Shown here piece by piece: positions 1 through 9,436 of a stretch of 64,000 nt of DNA (position 1 is its first letter; each line of letters starts with the position of its first letter). The stretch covers positions 31,549-95,548 of the forward strand of contig JBBSVM010000007.1 in assembly GCA_038046785.1 (NCBI GenBank), written 5' to 3'. The DNA comes from JAHFTW01 sp038046785. Lineage in GTDB: Archaea > Thermoplasmatota > E2 > JACPAO01 > JAHFTW01. The notes under the pieces were generated by a model. The model saw only the letters and a list, made by a program, of their open reading frames with translations, searched no databases and was not told where the DNA came from. The position numbers were made by a program, and so were the translations under genes.

Positions 1-762
1 AACGATGGCCGCGACGTCAGGGTCGTCGGGTGCGATGCCGTGGCCGGCCGCTGTGAAACCGGGCACTGTGGCGCGCGCCGCCTCCGGACTCAAGTACCGT
101 CCGAGGTCGGTGATGTCCCAGATGCGCAGTGCATTGTTGTAGCGCGCCACGACGCCGAAGTCGAGCCGGCCCGCGGGCAGGTCGGCGGTCGAGCCGACGC
201 GCACCTGGATGGTCGCGTCCGCCGTGTTGCCCGCCTCATCGGTGGCGGTGATGGTGTAGAGGTGGAGGCCCGACGTCAAGCCGCGCAGAAGAACCGGCAA
301 TCCGGTCGCCACGACGCCGTCGAGGTCTTGGTCGAGGACGGTGACGCTGGCGGCTCCTTCAATGGTCGCCCCCTCCCCCAGGGTGACATCGCCCTCGGGG
401 ACAACAAGGACCAGCTTGAGGCCGAGAAACCGTGGCGCGGTGGCATCCACCCGCACCGGATCAAGGTCGCCCCACGCGTAGCCACCCACCGTGTAGGAGA
501 TGGCCCAAATGCCGTCGGGGAGAGTGACCTCGGCCGAGCCGAGCCCGATGCCGCCAAGTTGCAGTCCTGCACGTTCGGTGGCGTCGATGCGCACCTCAAC
601 CGCTTCAGCAACCTCGACGCGAAACAAACCGTCGCGGTTCCACCCAGCATCGCCCACGACGACCGGGGTCGTGGCGACGCTGTAGTCGGGCCGGAACAGT
701 GCGCCGAAGTCGAGACAGCCCGAGATGGCAAGCGCCAGCATCAGGGCAACGGCGGTGCGCAC
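1..762 (-). CDS. Secreted lipoprotein, C-terminus beyond the window
   Basis: The open frame reads from a GTG at 762 to the window edge, about 254 residues, with no stop reached. The first 15 residues form a short hydrophobic signal peptide ending in a lipobox-like ISGC, so the mature protein is probably lipid-anchored at Cys15 on the outside of the membrane. The rest is rich in beta-prone Val/Asp/Gly/Thr segments, including a stretch around residue 165 reading TSGLHLYTITATDEAGN that resembles an Ig-like or cadherin-like repeat edge. No enzymatic motif is visible. It starts 35 bases after the trpS stop on the same strand. GTG was chosen because it directly precedes the signal peptide. Function unknown; a surface-exposed beta-sandwich protein is inferred. 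Confidence 0.7.
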   Translation of the reverse strand, partial: MRTAVALMLALAISGCLDFGALFRPDYSVATTPVVVGDAGWNRDGLFRVEVAEAVEVRIDATERAGLQLGGIGLGSAEVTLPDGIWAISYTVGGYAWGDLDPVRVDATAPRFLGLKLVLVVPEGDVTLGEGATIEGAASVTVLDQDLDGVVATGLPVLLRGLTSGLHLYTITATDEAGNTADATIQVRVGSTADLPAGRLDFGVVARYNNALRIWDITDLGRYLSPEAARATVPGFTAAGHGIAPDDPDVAAIV

Positions 763-796
763 AGCCGAAGAGGATGGGTGCCCTTGATAGGGGTTG

Positions 797-2131
797 TCAG
801 TCCCGTGCCACGACAGTGGGGACGAGGTGGGCGACCTGGTCGCGCTTTTCCTTGTGGTTCTTCATCCAGTCGAGCAGAATGGTGGCCGCCTCCGACTTGC
901 AGCCGCCGCAAAGCCGCGCTCCGGAGATGCAGGTGGCGCGCACCTCAGCGAGATGGTTGTCGTCCTTGGCGAGATGGTACAGGTAGAGCTCGTACACCGG
1001 GCACTTGTCGGGTTCGGCGCCGAGGCGGCGCTGCTCCTCCGCCGAAGTTTTTCCGCCCGTCACCGCCGATTTCAACTTCTTCTCTGCGACCTTGGCGTCC
1101 TCGGTGAGGAAGATGCTGGTCTCCGGCTTGCTCGAGCTCATCTTGCCTCCCGTGAGGCCGGTTTGGAAGCGATGGAACGTCGCGGAGGGGCGCACGAACG
1201 GAGCGCTCTGCAGCCCGTCCATTCCTTGTGCGGCCTCAGCGCGGGCGAGGGCGAGGTCCACGCGGCGCAGGTCGAACTTTGTGCCGCTGCGCACCCGCAG
1301 CTCGCGGTAGCTGTCGTTGCGCACCAGTTCGCCATAGCCCATGTCGCGAACGGCTTTCTCGGCCACGTCGAGGAGCGAGCTCGCTCCTTCCTCCGATTTG
1401 ACATAGATGGCAAGCCCGCCATCCTTGTGTTCCTGCACTGCGAAGAGCCGCAGGTCGGCCGCGATGTCACGCGTCAAACGGATGTGCGGGTCCTGATCCA
1501 CGCCGACCGGGACGAGCACCGGCCGGGGCCCCTCGACGTCGCTTTGTGGGTGAAGGATGTCGGCCGCCTGCATGAGCGGAGCGAGGGCGTGCGCAAGCGA
1601 GGTGGAACCGGTGAAGCCGTACAGCGCCGCGAGCGTCGTCCAGTTGATGCGCTCGGCAAAACGGTGCGCCAAGTCCTTGACTTTCGTGCGCCGCGTTTGG
1701 AAATAGAACTCCGCCCCTTCCGGAACAAGTCCGAGAGCGAGGGCGTTGTGGACGTACTGGTCAAGGGCGATGCGGTGCGCTTTCTCGCGCGTAAAGCCGC
1801 GCGCCGCCATCGCCTCGAAATCGGCCAGAGCGAGGTGGATGTCGGCGCCCGCGGCTTGGTGCGCGATGACCTGCTCGAGCACCATCTTGTGGCCGAGGTG
1901 GAGATCGCCGGACGGCATGAACCCCGTCATGACCGACCACGGATCGTGGCCCCGCAGGGCATCCGCCACGCGCTCGAAATCGCGGTGGCCGAACACCACG
2001 CCGCGCCGGAACAGCGGGTGCGGGTTGGCGAAGGCGGACCACTCCGGTTGCCCGAACGAGGCGATGCCGAACTGTTCGCGCAGCCGGGCATAGTCCTGGT
2101 AGGAGGAGCTGCCCCACGGGTCAATCTGCAC
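797..2131 (-). CDS. trpS: Tryptophanyl-tRNA synthetase
   Basis: Charges tRNA-Trp with tryptophan in the cytoplasm (class I aminoacyl-tRNA synthetase). The 444-residue product has the HIGH-type motif HLGH at residues 78-81 inside SGDLHLGHK and the KMSKS-type loop KMSSS near residue 340, in the spacing expected of the archaeal/eukaryotic TrpRS type. The C-terminus carries a Cys-rich stretch (CISGARLCGGC) seen in archaeal TrpRS proteins. Start is the GTG at 2131. A surface lipoprotein gene follows 35 bases downstream and a membrane-anchored protein gene lies 42 bases upstream, all on the same strand, but nothing links them functionally to TrpRS. Confidence 0.95.
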   Translation of the reverse strand: MQIDPWGSSSYQDYARLREQFGIASFGQPEWSAFANPHPLFRRGVVFGHRDFERVADALRGHDPWSVMTGFMPSGDLHLGHKMVLEQVIAHQAAGADIHLALADFEAMAARGFTREKAHRIALDQYVHNALALGLVPEGAEFYFQTRRTKVKDLAHRFAERINWTTLAALYGFTGSTSLAHALAPLMQAADILHPQSDVEGPRPVLVPVGVDQDPHIRLTRDIAADLRLFAVQEHKDGGLAIYVKSEEGASSLLDVAEKAVRDMGYGELVRNDSYRELRVRSGTKFDLRRVDLALARAEAAQGMDGLQSAPFVRPSATFHRFQTGLTGGKMSSSKPETSIFLTEDAKVAEKKLKSAVTGGKTSAEEQRRLGAEPDKCPVYELYLYHLAKDDNHLAEVRATCISGARLCGGCKSEAATILLDWMKNHKEKRDQVAHLVPTVVARD

Positions 2132-2173
2132 GCCCCATCCAGGGGGGCGCGATTCAAGTGCGCTTTGCTCGCG

Positions 2174-2560
2174 TCAGGGGCTCAGAAGGCGTCGCCGCGC
2201 CCACAACGCGGCGCCCGCAAGGGCCGCTCCAAGTGCGAGCGTCGATTCCCCCGGGATGGGCTGCACTGCGGGGCGCTCCCCGTGCCAAGCGGGCACCGCG
2301 CTCCAACCGGCCTCCTGCGGGTCGGAGCGCGCCAACGCCTGCCAGGCTCCGGTGGCGGCACTCTGCGCTTCGATGCGGTGGGCACCTTCTGACAGCATCA
2401 GCACCATCGCTTCGCCATCGGCCGTGGTCCCGACGGCCCGGCCATCCACGCGCCAGAGCACGAGTTCGTCGTCCAGACCCGTCGCAACCAAGCGGACCGG
2501 GCCCGCTTCGTCGAGGACGGGGTGGAGAACGAGGGTCGCCACGACGAAGGCGAGGCTCAA
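2174..2560 (-). CDS. Small exported protein with C-terminal membrane anchor
   Basis: A 128-residue protein with an N-terminal hydrophobic segment (SLAFVVATLVLHPVL), a soluble beta-rich middle, and a C-terminal tail made of IPGE, a hydrophobic stretch (LALGAALAGAALWA) and basic RRR. That tail layout resembles sorting tails such as PGF-CTERM, although the exact signature is not present. The TTG start overlaps the stop codon of the upstream lamin-tail gene in a TTGA arrangement (2557-2560), so the two are probably translationally coupled and made together. No family is recognised; a surface protein working with its upstream partner is inferred. Confidence 0.6.
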   Translation of the reverse strand: MSLAFVVATLVLHPVLDEAGPVRLVATGLDDELVLWRVDGRAVGTTADGEAMVLMLSEGAHRIEAQSAATGAWQALARSDPQEAGWSAVPAWHGERPAVQPIPGESTLALGAALAGAALWARRRLLSP

Positions 2561-3732
2561 CCGACCACCGCCACGCTTGCGCCATACCGGCCTGCAGGCA
2601 GGCCGTCGGGAAGTTGCAGCCGGAGACGAAGCGGAACTTCAGCGCCTCCCGGAATTTCGGGGAGGGCCGTCAGCGGCCCATCGTAGCGAATCCAGTGTGT
2701 CGCATTCCCCCGCTCCAACCCAATCTCCAGATGGCCGACCAGCGAGGCTTGTCCGGGTCCGCGCAGGTCGCCCACGTCGAGGCGGGGGGTTCGCGGCGTT
2801 GCGGCGTCGTTGCGCAGCGTAAGAGGCAGAACCGATCCAACGACTTCGCCAGGCCGCAACTCGCCCATGAAGGGCCCGGTGGGGAACACCAGTTCCAAAT
2901 CGTTCCAGCGCACCGGAAGAGTGGCGGTCGCATTGGCGCTTGCTCCTGCGCGGTCCGTGACGCGGGCGGCCAGCACAATGGCCGTGGCGTTGTCGGGCAC
3001 CTGGAGCGAGATTGGCGCCACCGGTGCGCCTTGGCCTGAAGCGACAGAACGGCCGTTGACGGCCAAGCTCCACGCCGCCAGGTCGGATGGACCGTTGCCG
3101 TCTTGCGCGAGAAGATCCAATCGGAGCGCCTGCTGGGGCCGCACCCGGTCCGGCAGGCCCAGGAAAACCACGGTCGGCGCAGCGTTGGCAACGACGAACT
3201 CCAGCAAGGCTCCAGTCGACCCCGCCGCGAATCCGGGCGTTGGGGGTCCCGTGGCGAAGACTCCTTCGAACGTCACGGAGCGCCCTTTCTCAGGCTTCGG
3301 TCCAAGCGCACCCGTCTCGTTGGCCGGTGGCACCACGGCCCCGTAGCCAACCCATGCCGCGACCTGGCCAGCAGGGTTCAGCAGCGTCACGCCATCGCCG
3401 GCGTTGTTCCAGACCGCCGCGTTGGACCAGGCCGGACCATGTCCATCCGCCGCGCCGCCGCCCCACACGACGACCCGTTCGCCGGGCGAGAGCCGCCAGG
3501 TCGGGAAGGTGAAGGTGTTCGTTGCACCCGAGGCGGTGGGGACGTCGCGCAGTCGCCAGCCCGCAAGCTCCACAGAAGCGTTGCCGCCGTTGAGCAACTC
3601 GACGAATTCGCGCTGGCCCGCGTCGGGGTCGCTCAGGACCTCGACGATGCGGAGGGTGGCGTGCGTCGATTGGGCGGGAGCGGGCAGCGACAAGGCAACC
3701 AGCGCGGCAACAACGAGGACAACATGGCGCAT
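2557..3732 (-). CDS. Secreted protein with lamin-tail (LTD) domain
   Basis: A 391-residue exported protein. The start is placed at the ATG at 3732, which directly precedes a clean signal peptide (MRHVVLVVAALVALSLPAPAQS). Residues about 25-130 match the lamin-tail/LTD fold by pattern: IVEVLSDP near the start, FVELLNGGNASVELAGWRL, then LSPGERVVVWGG. In archaea and bacteria LTD domains occur in extracellular nucleases and surface proteins, but here no nuclease motif follows. The remaining 250 residues look like two or three beta-sandwich modules. It is coupled by a TTGA overlap to the downstream anchored protein. Cell-surface location is well supported; function unknown. Confidence 0.72.
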   Translation of the reverse strand: MRHVVLVVAALVALSLPAPAQSTHATLRIVEVLSDPDAGQREFVELLNGGNASVELAGWRLRDVPTASGATNTFTFPTWRLSPGERVVVWGGGAADGHGPAWSNAAVWNNAGDGVTLLNPAGQVAAWVGYGAVVPPANETGALGPKPEKGRSVTFEGVFATGPPTPGFAAGSTGALLEFVVANAAPTVVFLGLPDRVRPQQALRLDLLAQDGNGPSDLAAWSLAVNGRSVASGQGAPVAPISLQVPDNATAIVLAARVTDRAGASANATATLPVRWNDLELVFPTGPFMGELRPGEVVGSVLPLTLRNDAATPRTPRLDVGDLRGPGQASLVGHLEIGLERGNATHWIRYDGPLTALPEIPGGAEVPLRLRLQLPDGLPAGRYGASVAVVG

Positions 3733-3849
3733 GATTTCCGGATGGAGCCGCCCTTCATGCGCTGGGTGGAAAGGCCAAGGCGTGTCCGGTTTCACTGCCC
3801 TCTGCAGTTTGTTGAAACCTGCGAGAACCTTACGCGAACTCGACCCGGT

Positions 3850-4800
3850 TCATGGCCGGAACCAAGCGAATTCCAGGAACTGCACCTCACGCCCCACCAC
3901 GGCGAGAAGGAACTTCTTGCGCACACCGTGCGCCAAGCGAATCGCACGCGACAGGTCGCTCCACGCCAGCGTCGCATCGGGGGCGACAGTTTCGATCAGC
4001 CACTCCGCGTGCGTCTCGTCCGGGTTTCCCCGGTACGCGCGAAAGTGGGTGCCGAACTTGAACCCAGATTTGCACAGCGCGCCGCGCGAACGCACCGCTT
4101 CATGGACCGTGACGAGAAGCTCGAACCCGGCCGGATTGGCCTCCGTGCGGCCGGCTGGAAAACGCAAGACGCCCCGGCGACGCAGATGCTCTGCCTCGAC
4201 GAGAGAGAGAACCAGCCCTTTGCCATGGGGGACCCCGATTCCTTCCCGCAACCACGCCTCGCGCACGGAGCCCTCCTCGATGAGAACTCGATCGCGAAGG
4301 AGCGTCCCGACTGCAGGCGGAAGAGTCCCCAACGGCTGGCCTCCCTGTGGCTCGGACGCCTCCAGCCGGTAGTGGGTGACCGCTCCGTCGTCATCCACAA
4401 GCGCAAGAACGGAGTCAACTGAGGCTGCAAGGTCTGCGGCGACGATGGGGGTCCGTTCGGAGAACGCGCGCACCGTGTAGGCGGGTGCCGCGCCGAGCTC
4501 CGAGCCGCGCGGTCCGACCGCGAGGGTGGCGCCCGCGTGGCGAACCACGAGACCCCGTTCGCGCAGATCGGCATAGACCAGGTAGTCCGCCTCGGCCTGG
4601 CCAGCGGCGCGAGCGAGAAGGTCCCCGACCGTGGGGACCCCATCGACGTCGAGCCGCTCGCCCAACATGCACCACGCCGCTTCAACGAAGCTGAGACGAA
4701 GGCCGCCTGGGCCCAGCTCGCCGACCAAGTGGCGCTTGTGGAGACGCGAGCCGAACGGCTCGGGAACGAGGATCGCATTGCCGTCGAGACGCCCCTTCAT
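3850..4800 (-). CDS. endA: tRNA-splicing endonuclease, fused two-domain type
   Basis: Cuts introns out of precursor tRNAs and rRNAs at bulge-helix-bulge sites. The 316-residue length is that of the archaeal version in which an inactive N-terminal copy (here about 1-165) is fused to the catalytic copy, working as a homodimer. The catalytic triad is visible: Tyr256 in FRAYRG, His264 in DETHAEW, and Lys295 in HGVRKK. The ATG at 4800 overlaps the stop of the upstream DHH gene (ATGA), so both are probably co-translated. None of the intact tRNA genes in this window has an intron. Family assignment is secure. Confidence 0.92.
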   Translation of the reverse strand: MKGRLDGNAILVPEPFGSRLHKRHLVGELGPGGLRLSFVEAAWCMLGERLDVDGVPTVGDLLARAAGQAEADYLVYADLRERGLVVRHAGATLAVGPRGSELGAAPAYTVRAFSERTPIVAADLAASVDSVLALVDDDGAVTHYRLEASEPQGGQPLGTLPPAVGTLLRDRVLIEEGSVREAWLREGIGVPHGKGLVLSLVEAEHLRRRGVLRFPAGRTEANPAGFELLVTVHEAVRSRGALCKSGFKFGTHFRAYRGNPDETHAEWLIETVAPDATLAWSDLSRAIRLAHGVRKKFLLAVVGREVQFLEFAWFRP

Positions 4801-5852
4801 GGCTGGGCCGCCAGCGTCGCGACGGCGAGCTGCGCCATCTCCTCGACGCGTTCCACCTTGCCGCGCCGCACGACATACCACCAGTAGCGAAGGCCGCGCA
4901 GGCCGAGGTCGGCACCGGAGGCGTTGGGGTGGCCGCCGCCAGAGAACTTCTGCGCGATGAGGTGGCAGACCGCCGCCGGTTTGGCACTGCGCAGGCTGAC
5001 CTTTCCATTCGGACGGACGTTGATGGCGACCTGGGCGCCGCGCTCGATGAGTTCGTGCAGGCCGGTGTTCTTGGGAAGCTGACCGTACACCACGGCGACG
5101 GCGGTCTTGCCAGCGCCGTAGTTGCGCGTTCCTGCCAGGATGCGATCGCGGATGGAGTCCTGCCGGTCGCGCTCGCGCTTTGCCGCCTCGGCGATAACGG
5201 GGAGAACGACAAGGGCGTCCGCTCCGGCTGCGAGGTACGCATCGGTGAACGCGTCGGTGCGCAAGTCGGCGAGGGCGAATTCCAGCGTTTCCGAGTCGGG
5301 CGTCTTGTTCCACCACAAGTCGCGATCGCGCACCGTCTCGGCGAGGCGCTTGGCGAAGGTGTCGGTGGGGGCAATGGCTTGCTGCTGCAGTGTGGCCCCC
5401 GATTCGGTGGCGTCGCCGTTCACTGTGAGGACGGCCAGATGCGCGTGCAGCCGCTCCAGCGCCAGCCCTTCCCACTGCTTATGGTGATGGTCGCGCCACT
5501 CAATGGTCCAGCCGCCTGCCTTGAGCTGTGCGCAGGCCGCCACGATGGCGTCGAAGTCCGGCTTCTGCAGTGACAGATCGGCCACCAGCAGCTTGCGGCC
5601 GGCGCCAGCCACCGGAGCGAGCCGTTCGAGGAATTCGCGCACCTGGCTGGGTTGTGCATAGGCAACTCCCACGCCGTCTTGGCCAAGCGCGCGCAGAGTG
5701 ACAATTGCTGAAGCGACGCCGTCAAGGCAGCCGCCGTGCGACAGCAGCAGCGTCCGCGTCGCCTTGCGCACCGCCGCGTCCCAGCGCGCCAACCGCTTGC
5801 GTTCCCGCGACGCCTCGCTGCGAAAAGGATGCTCGGGCCAGTACAGGTTCAC
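4797..5852 (-). CDS. DHH/DHHA1 family phosphoesterase
   Basis: A 351-residue metal-dependent phosphoesterase of the DHH superfamily. Motifs seen: SHGGCLDG (residues 38-45, the usual HxDxDG position, here with Cys-Leu-Asp), DHH at 121-123, and the C-terminal DHHA1 signature GGGHPNASG near residue 310. Members cleave short RNA or DNA pieces, cyclic dinucleotides or oligophosphates; the substrate cannot be told from sequence. The GTG start at 5852 is divergent from cysS, leaving 86 bases for both promoters. It overlaps endA by four bases, which suggests RNA processing as a plausible role (inference). Confidence 0.85.
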   Translation of the reverse strand: MNLYWPEHPFRSEASRERKRLARWDAAVRKATRTLLLSHGGCLDGVASAIVTLRALGQDGVGVAYAQPSQVREFLERLAPVAGAGRKLLVADLSLQKPDFDAIVAACAQLKAGGWTIEWRDHHHKQWEGLALERLHAHLAVLTVNGDATESGATLQQQAIAPTDTFAKRLAETVRDRDLWWNKTPDSETLEFALADLRTDAFTDAYLAAGADALVVLPVIAEAAKRERDRQDSIRDRILAGTRNYGAGKTAVAVVYGQLPKNTGLHELIERGAQVAINVRPNGKVSLRSAKPAAVCHLIAQKFSGGGHPNASGADLGLRGLRYWWYVVRRGKVERVEEMAQLAVATLAAQP

Positions 5853-5938
5853 GCGCCATCGAGAGGCCGCCCCGGCTTGAATCCGACGGAGCCGCGACGG
5901 ACGGCCACCTTCTTGACCCCCGGGACCTTGGCGAAGGC

Positions 5939-7521
<1,583 letters not shown>

Positions 7522-7525
<4 letters not shown>

Positions 7526-8091
7526 ACGCTCCTCCCGCGCCCGAAGCCGCCGGAGAGGCCGCCTACTACGACGGCCCATTCTCCGGCGTGGCACGCCGTC
7601 TGCTTGCCTGGGGCGTCCAGCCCAACCACTTCACGCTCCTGCAGTTGCCTGTATTCGGCATCCAGATGGTGGCCGCCCTGGAAGGATGGCCGCTCACTTT
7701 TTCGTTCCTGATGTTCGCCATCATCTTCCTCGATGCTGGCGACGGCGTTCTGGCGCGCGTCGGCAAGCTGCAGAGCCGCGCCGGGGCGATTCTTGACGCC
7801 CTCTTCGACCTCGTCGGCATCGTCATCGTCCTGTACGGTGCGACCCGGTTCTTCCCCGATGAGGCGCCGTGGCTGATGGCCATCCTGTTTGGCAACCTGG
7901 CGCTCTTTGCTCAGAACGCCATTCTCGAGGAGAAAGTCATCGCCTACATCCGCGGCCCTATCGTCGCTGCCGTCGTCTTCCCACAGACCCTCGCCGTCGC
8001 GCTCGTCATGTCGAGCCTCCTTCTCGCATTCCTGCTCGTGGTCCGGTTGCCCGCCACCGCGCGCGCATTGGGACGGCAGATTCCCATCTGA
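7522..8091 (+). CDS. CDP-alcohol phosphatidyltransferase family membrane enzyme
   Basis: Transfers a phosphoalcohol from a CDP-linked lipid (or CDP-alcohol) during phospholipid head-group synthesis in the cytoplasmic membrane. The full family signature D-xx-DG-xx-AR-x8-G-xxx-D-xxx-D is present: Asp71, Asp74-Gly75, Ala78-Arg79, Gly88, Asp92, Asp96. The roughly 189-residue protein has several hydrophobic segments, typical of this six-helix family. The acceptor (inositol-phosphate, glycerol-phosphate or serine) cannot be decided. The GTG at 7522 overlaps the cysS stop as GTGA; a GTG at 7510 is the alternative start. Confidence 0.88.
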
Positions 8092-8155
8092 AGCCAGTCG
8101 CCGCGTCGTGCTTCACGCTTTTCTATCCCTTCCAAGTCGGCGACAGCGTCGTACC

Positions 8156-8287
8156 GGGTAGGTACCTAAGTGGTCAACCCCGCCCGGTGCTTCGCACCGG
8201 CCGGTCCGCTCGGGCCTTCGGCCCTCGCTGTCCACCAGCGCTGCTGCGCTGCCGGACGGGAGCTGGCTCAAGTCTTCCCGTGTGCTT
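8156..8287 (+). pseudogene. Interrupted 5' part of a tRNA-Leu copy
   Basis: The first 23 bases (GGGTAGGTACC...GGTCAAC) match the 5' end of the intact tRNA-Leu at 8323 with one change. The match is then broken by about 77 bases of GC-rich hairpins (8179-8255: CCGGTGC-ttc-GCACCGG, GGGCC-ttc-GGCCC, CAGCGC-tgct-GCGCTG) and resumes at 8256 with CGGGAGCTGGCTCAAG and GTGTGCTTC. The T-arm and 3' acceptor strand (about 25 bases) are missing here, and exactly those 25 bases occur alone at 8527. A TATA-like CTTTTCTATCC lies about 30 bases upstream. It cannot fold as a functional tRNA; best read as a decayed or split copy. Confidence 0.75.
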
Positions 8288-8322
8288 CTCTTTTTGTAGC
8301 CGCTCTGGGTCGGCAAATCTGC

Positions 8323-8404
8323 GGGTAGGTACCCAAGTGGTCAACGGGAGCCGGCTCAAGATCGGCTGCTTTGTGCTTCGCAGGTTCAAATCCTGTCCTA
8401 CCCA
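8323..8404 (+). tRNA. tRNA-Leu (anticodon CAA)
   Basis: An 82-base tRNA with a perfect 7-bp acceptor stem (GGGTAGG, 8323-8329, with CCTACCC, 8397-8403), discriminator A at 8404, D-stem CCC/GGG, and an anticodon arm GCCGG-CTCAAGA-TCGGC whose loop gives CAA at 8357-8359. The T-arm is GCAGG-TTCAAAT-CCTGT. The longer variable region fits a class II tRNA such as Leu. No intron. It is flanked by an incomplete 5' copy and an orphan 3' end of the same tRNA. Confidence 0.93.
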
Positions 8405-8412
8405 TTGGCGGT

Positions 8413-8520
8413 CCAGGGCGCAGCCCTGGTTGTGCTTGCGCCCAAGGCGGCGCGGTCGCCGCCTTGGGCGTAGTTCGGGCGAAGCCCGAACGGGCCGGCC
8501 GGCCGTGCTCGCACGGCCGG
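8413..8520. repeat. Chain of four short perfect hairpins
   Basis: Four consecutive inverted repeats fill the space between tRNA-Leu and the orphan copy of its 3' end: 8413-8429 (7-bp stem, loop gca), 8439-8470 (14-bp stem, loop cggt), 8473-8491 (8-bp stem, loop gaa) and 8499-8520 (10-bp stem, loop tc). All stems are perfectly complementary and GC-rich. No reading frame explains them. The same style of hairpin recurs near other genes in the window. Confidence 0.85.
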
Positions 8521-8526
8521 GCGGTC

Positions 8527-8551
8527 GCAGGTTCAAATCCTGTCCTACCCA
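8527..8551 (+). repeat. Orphan copy of the tRNA-Leu 3' end
   Basis: These 25 bases are identical to the last 25 of tRNA-Leu(CAA) (8380-8404): the T-arm GCAGGTTCAAATCC followed by TGTCCTACCCA. No matching 5' half precedes it directly. The interrupted copy at 8156-8287 lacks precisely this part. The next gene starts with ATG three bases later, at 8555. Confidence 0.85.
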
Positions 8552-8554
8552 CTC

Positions 8555-9436
8555 ATGACGCCGCCGACTGCGCAGCCCTCGTGGGACGGGGTTCTCGTTC
8601 GGTTCGGAGAGATTGGCATCAAGTCGGCGCCGGTGCGGGCTCGGATGCTGGCGCGGCTTGGCGAAAATCTGCTCAACCAGATGGTGCGGCGCTCCATCGA
8701 AGGGGACGTCGAGACGCGTGGCTCCAGAGTTTTCATGCTGGGGCCCGACCCGGGCGCTTTGCTCGACGCTGCAGTGCACACGTTTGGCGTCGTCTCGGCA
8801 AGTCCGGTCCGCCGCGTTGCGCCGACAATGGCGGCGATTCTTGCCGCCGCGCCCGAAATCGCCTTGCGCCGAAACTGGAGCAGTTTCGCCATCCGTGCCC
8901 GCCGCGAGGGCAATCAGGAGTTCAGCAGCCAAGAGGTCGGCATCCAGGCTGGCTCCGCCGTCTACAAAGCAGCCGAGGCGGCGGGCCGAACACCCAAAGT
9001 GGACCTCAAGAAACCCGACCTCGAACTCCACATCGATGTCCGGCAAGACGCCTGCTACATCTTCCTCGATGAGACCGAAGGACCTGGGGGCATCCCGGTC
9101 TCGACGCAGGGGAAAGTGGTCGCTCTGCTGCGCAACCGCAACGACGCCCTCGCCGCCTGGTTCCTGTTGCGCCGTGGCTGCGCCGTCGCCCCGGCCGGAA
9201 CCATCGATGAGGCATTGGTGTCGCACCTCGCCGGCTGGGGACTGTCGCGGCCGCGCTGGGGCCAACCGGAAGAGGCGGCGACCTCTTGGGACGCTCTCGC
9301 TCTCTGCTCCGGCGAGACATTGGGCGAGCCTCTCGCCGCAATCGGTTCGGGAACACTTCCCATTCTGCGCCCGCTGCACGGCCTCGACCCGGAAGAGCGC
9401 AAGCGCTGGATGCGTCGCTCCGGCTTGGAGTCGTAA
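8555..9436 (+). CDS. ThiI-like THUMP protein with destroyed PP-loop
   Basis: The first 180 residues match the N-terminal half of ThiI (tRNA 4-thiouridine synthase): LVRFGEIGIKS at 14-24, and a THUMP core with RREGNQEFSSQEVGIQAG at 117-133. The sulfurtransferase part should follow with the ATP-binding PP-loop SGGIDS, but residues 192-198 read LRNRNDA in an otherwise well-kept context (GKVVAL...AAWFLLRRGC). At 293 residues it is also about 100 shorter than normal ThiI. It therefore probably still binds tRNA but cannot adenylate it. The ATG at 8555 directly follows the tRNA-Leu remnant. The downstream panE-like gene overlaps its stop by one base (TAATG). Confidence 0.82.
   Translation: MTPPTAQPSWDGVLVRFGEIGIKSAPVRARMLARLGENLLNQMVRRSIEGDVETRGSRVFMLGPDPGALLDAAVHTFGVVSASPVRRVAPTMAAILAAAPEIALRRNWSSFAIRARREGNQEFSSQEVGIQAGSAVYKAAEAAGRTPKVDLKKPDLELHIDVRQDACYIFLDETEGPGGIPVSTQGKVVALLRNRNDALAAWFLLRRGCAVAPAGTIDEALVSHLAGWGLSRPRWGQPEEAATSWDALALCSGETLGEPLAAIGSGTLPILRPLHGLDPEERKRWMRRSGLES

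Noticed and set aside
40..1107. A 355-codon plus-strand frame at the window start
   Set aside because: It runs across trpS in antisense and across the lipoprotein gene, which has a proper signal peptide and lipobox on the other strand.
5705..5938. N-terminal extension of cysS
   Set aside because: The extra residues are antisense to the DHH gene and low in complexity; CysRS proteins begin next to the LELYN motif.
8323..8551. CRISPR array or conventional tandem repeat
   Set aside because: The repeats are copies of tRNA parts and unique hairpins, without a constant repeat and variable spacers of equal length, and no cas gene is in the window.
8156..8551. Integrated virus or plasmid at tRNA-Leu
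   Set aside because: The layout resembles an attachment site, but no integrase, replication or capsid gene lies in or near the interval.
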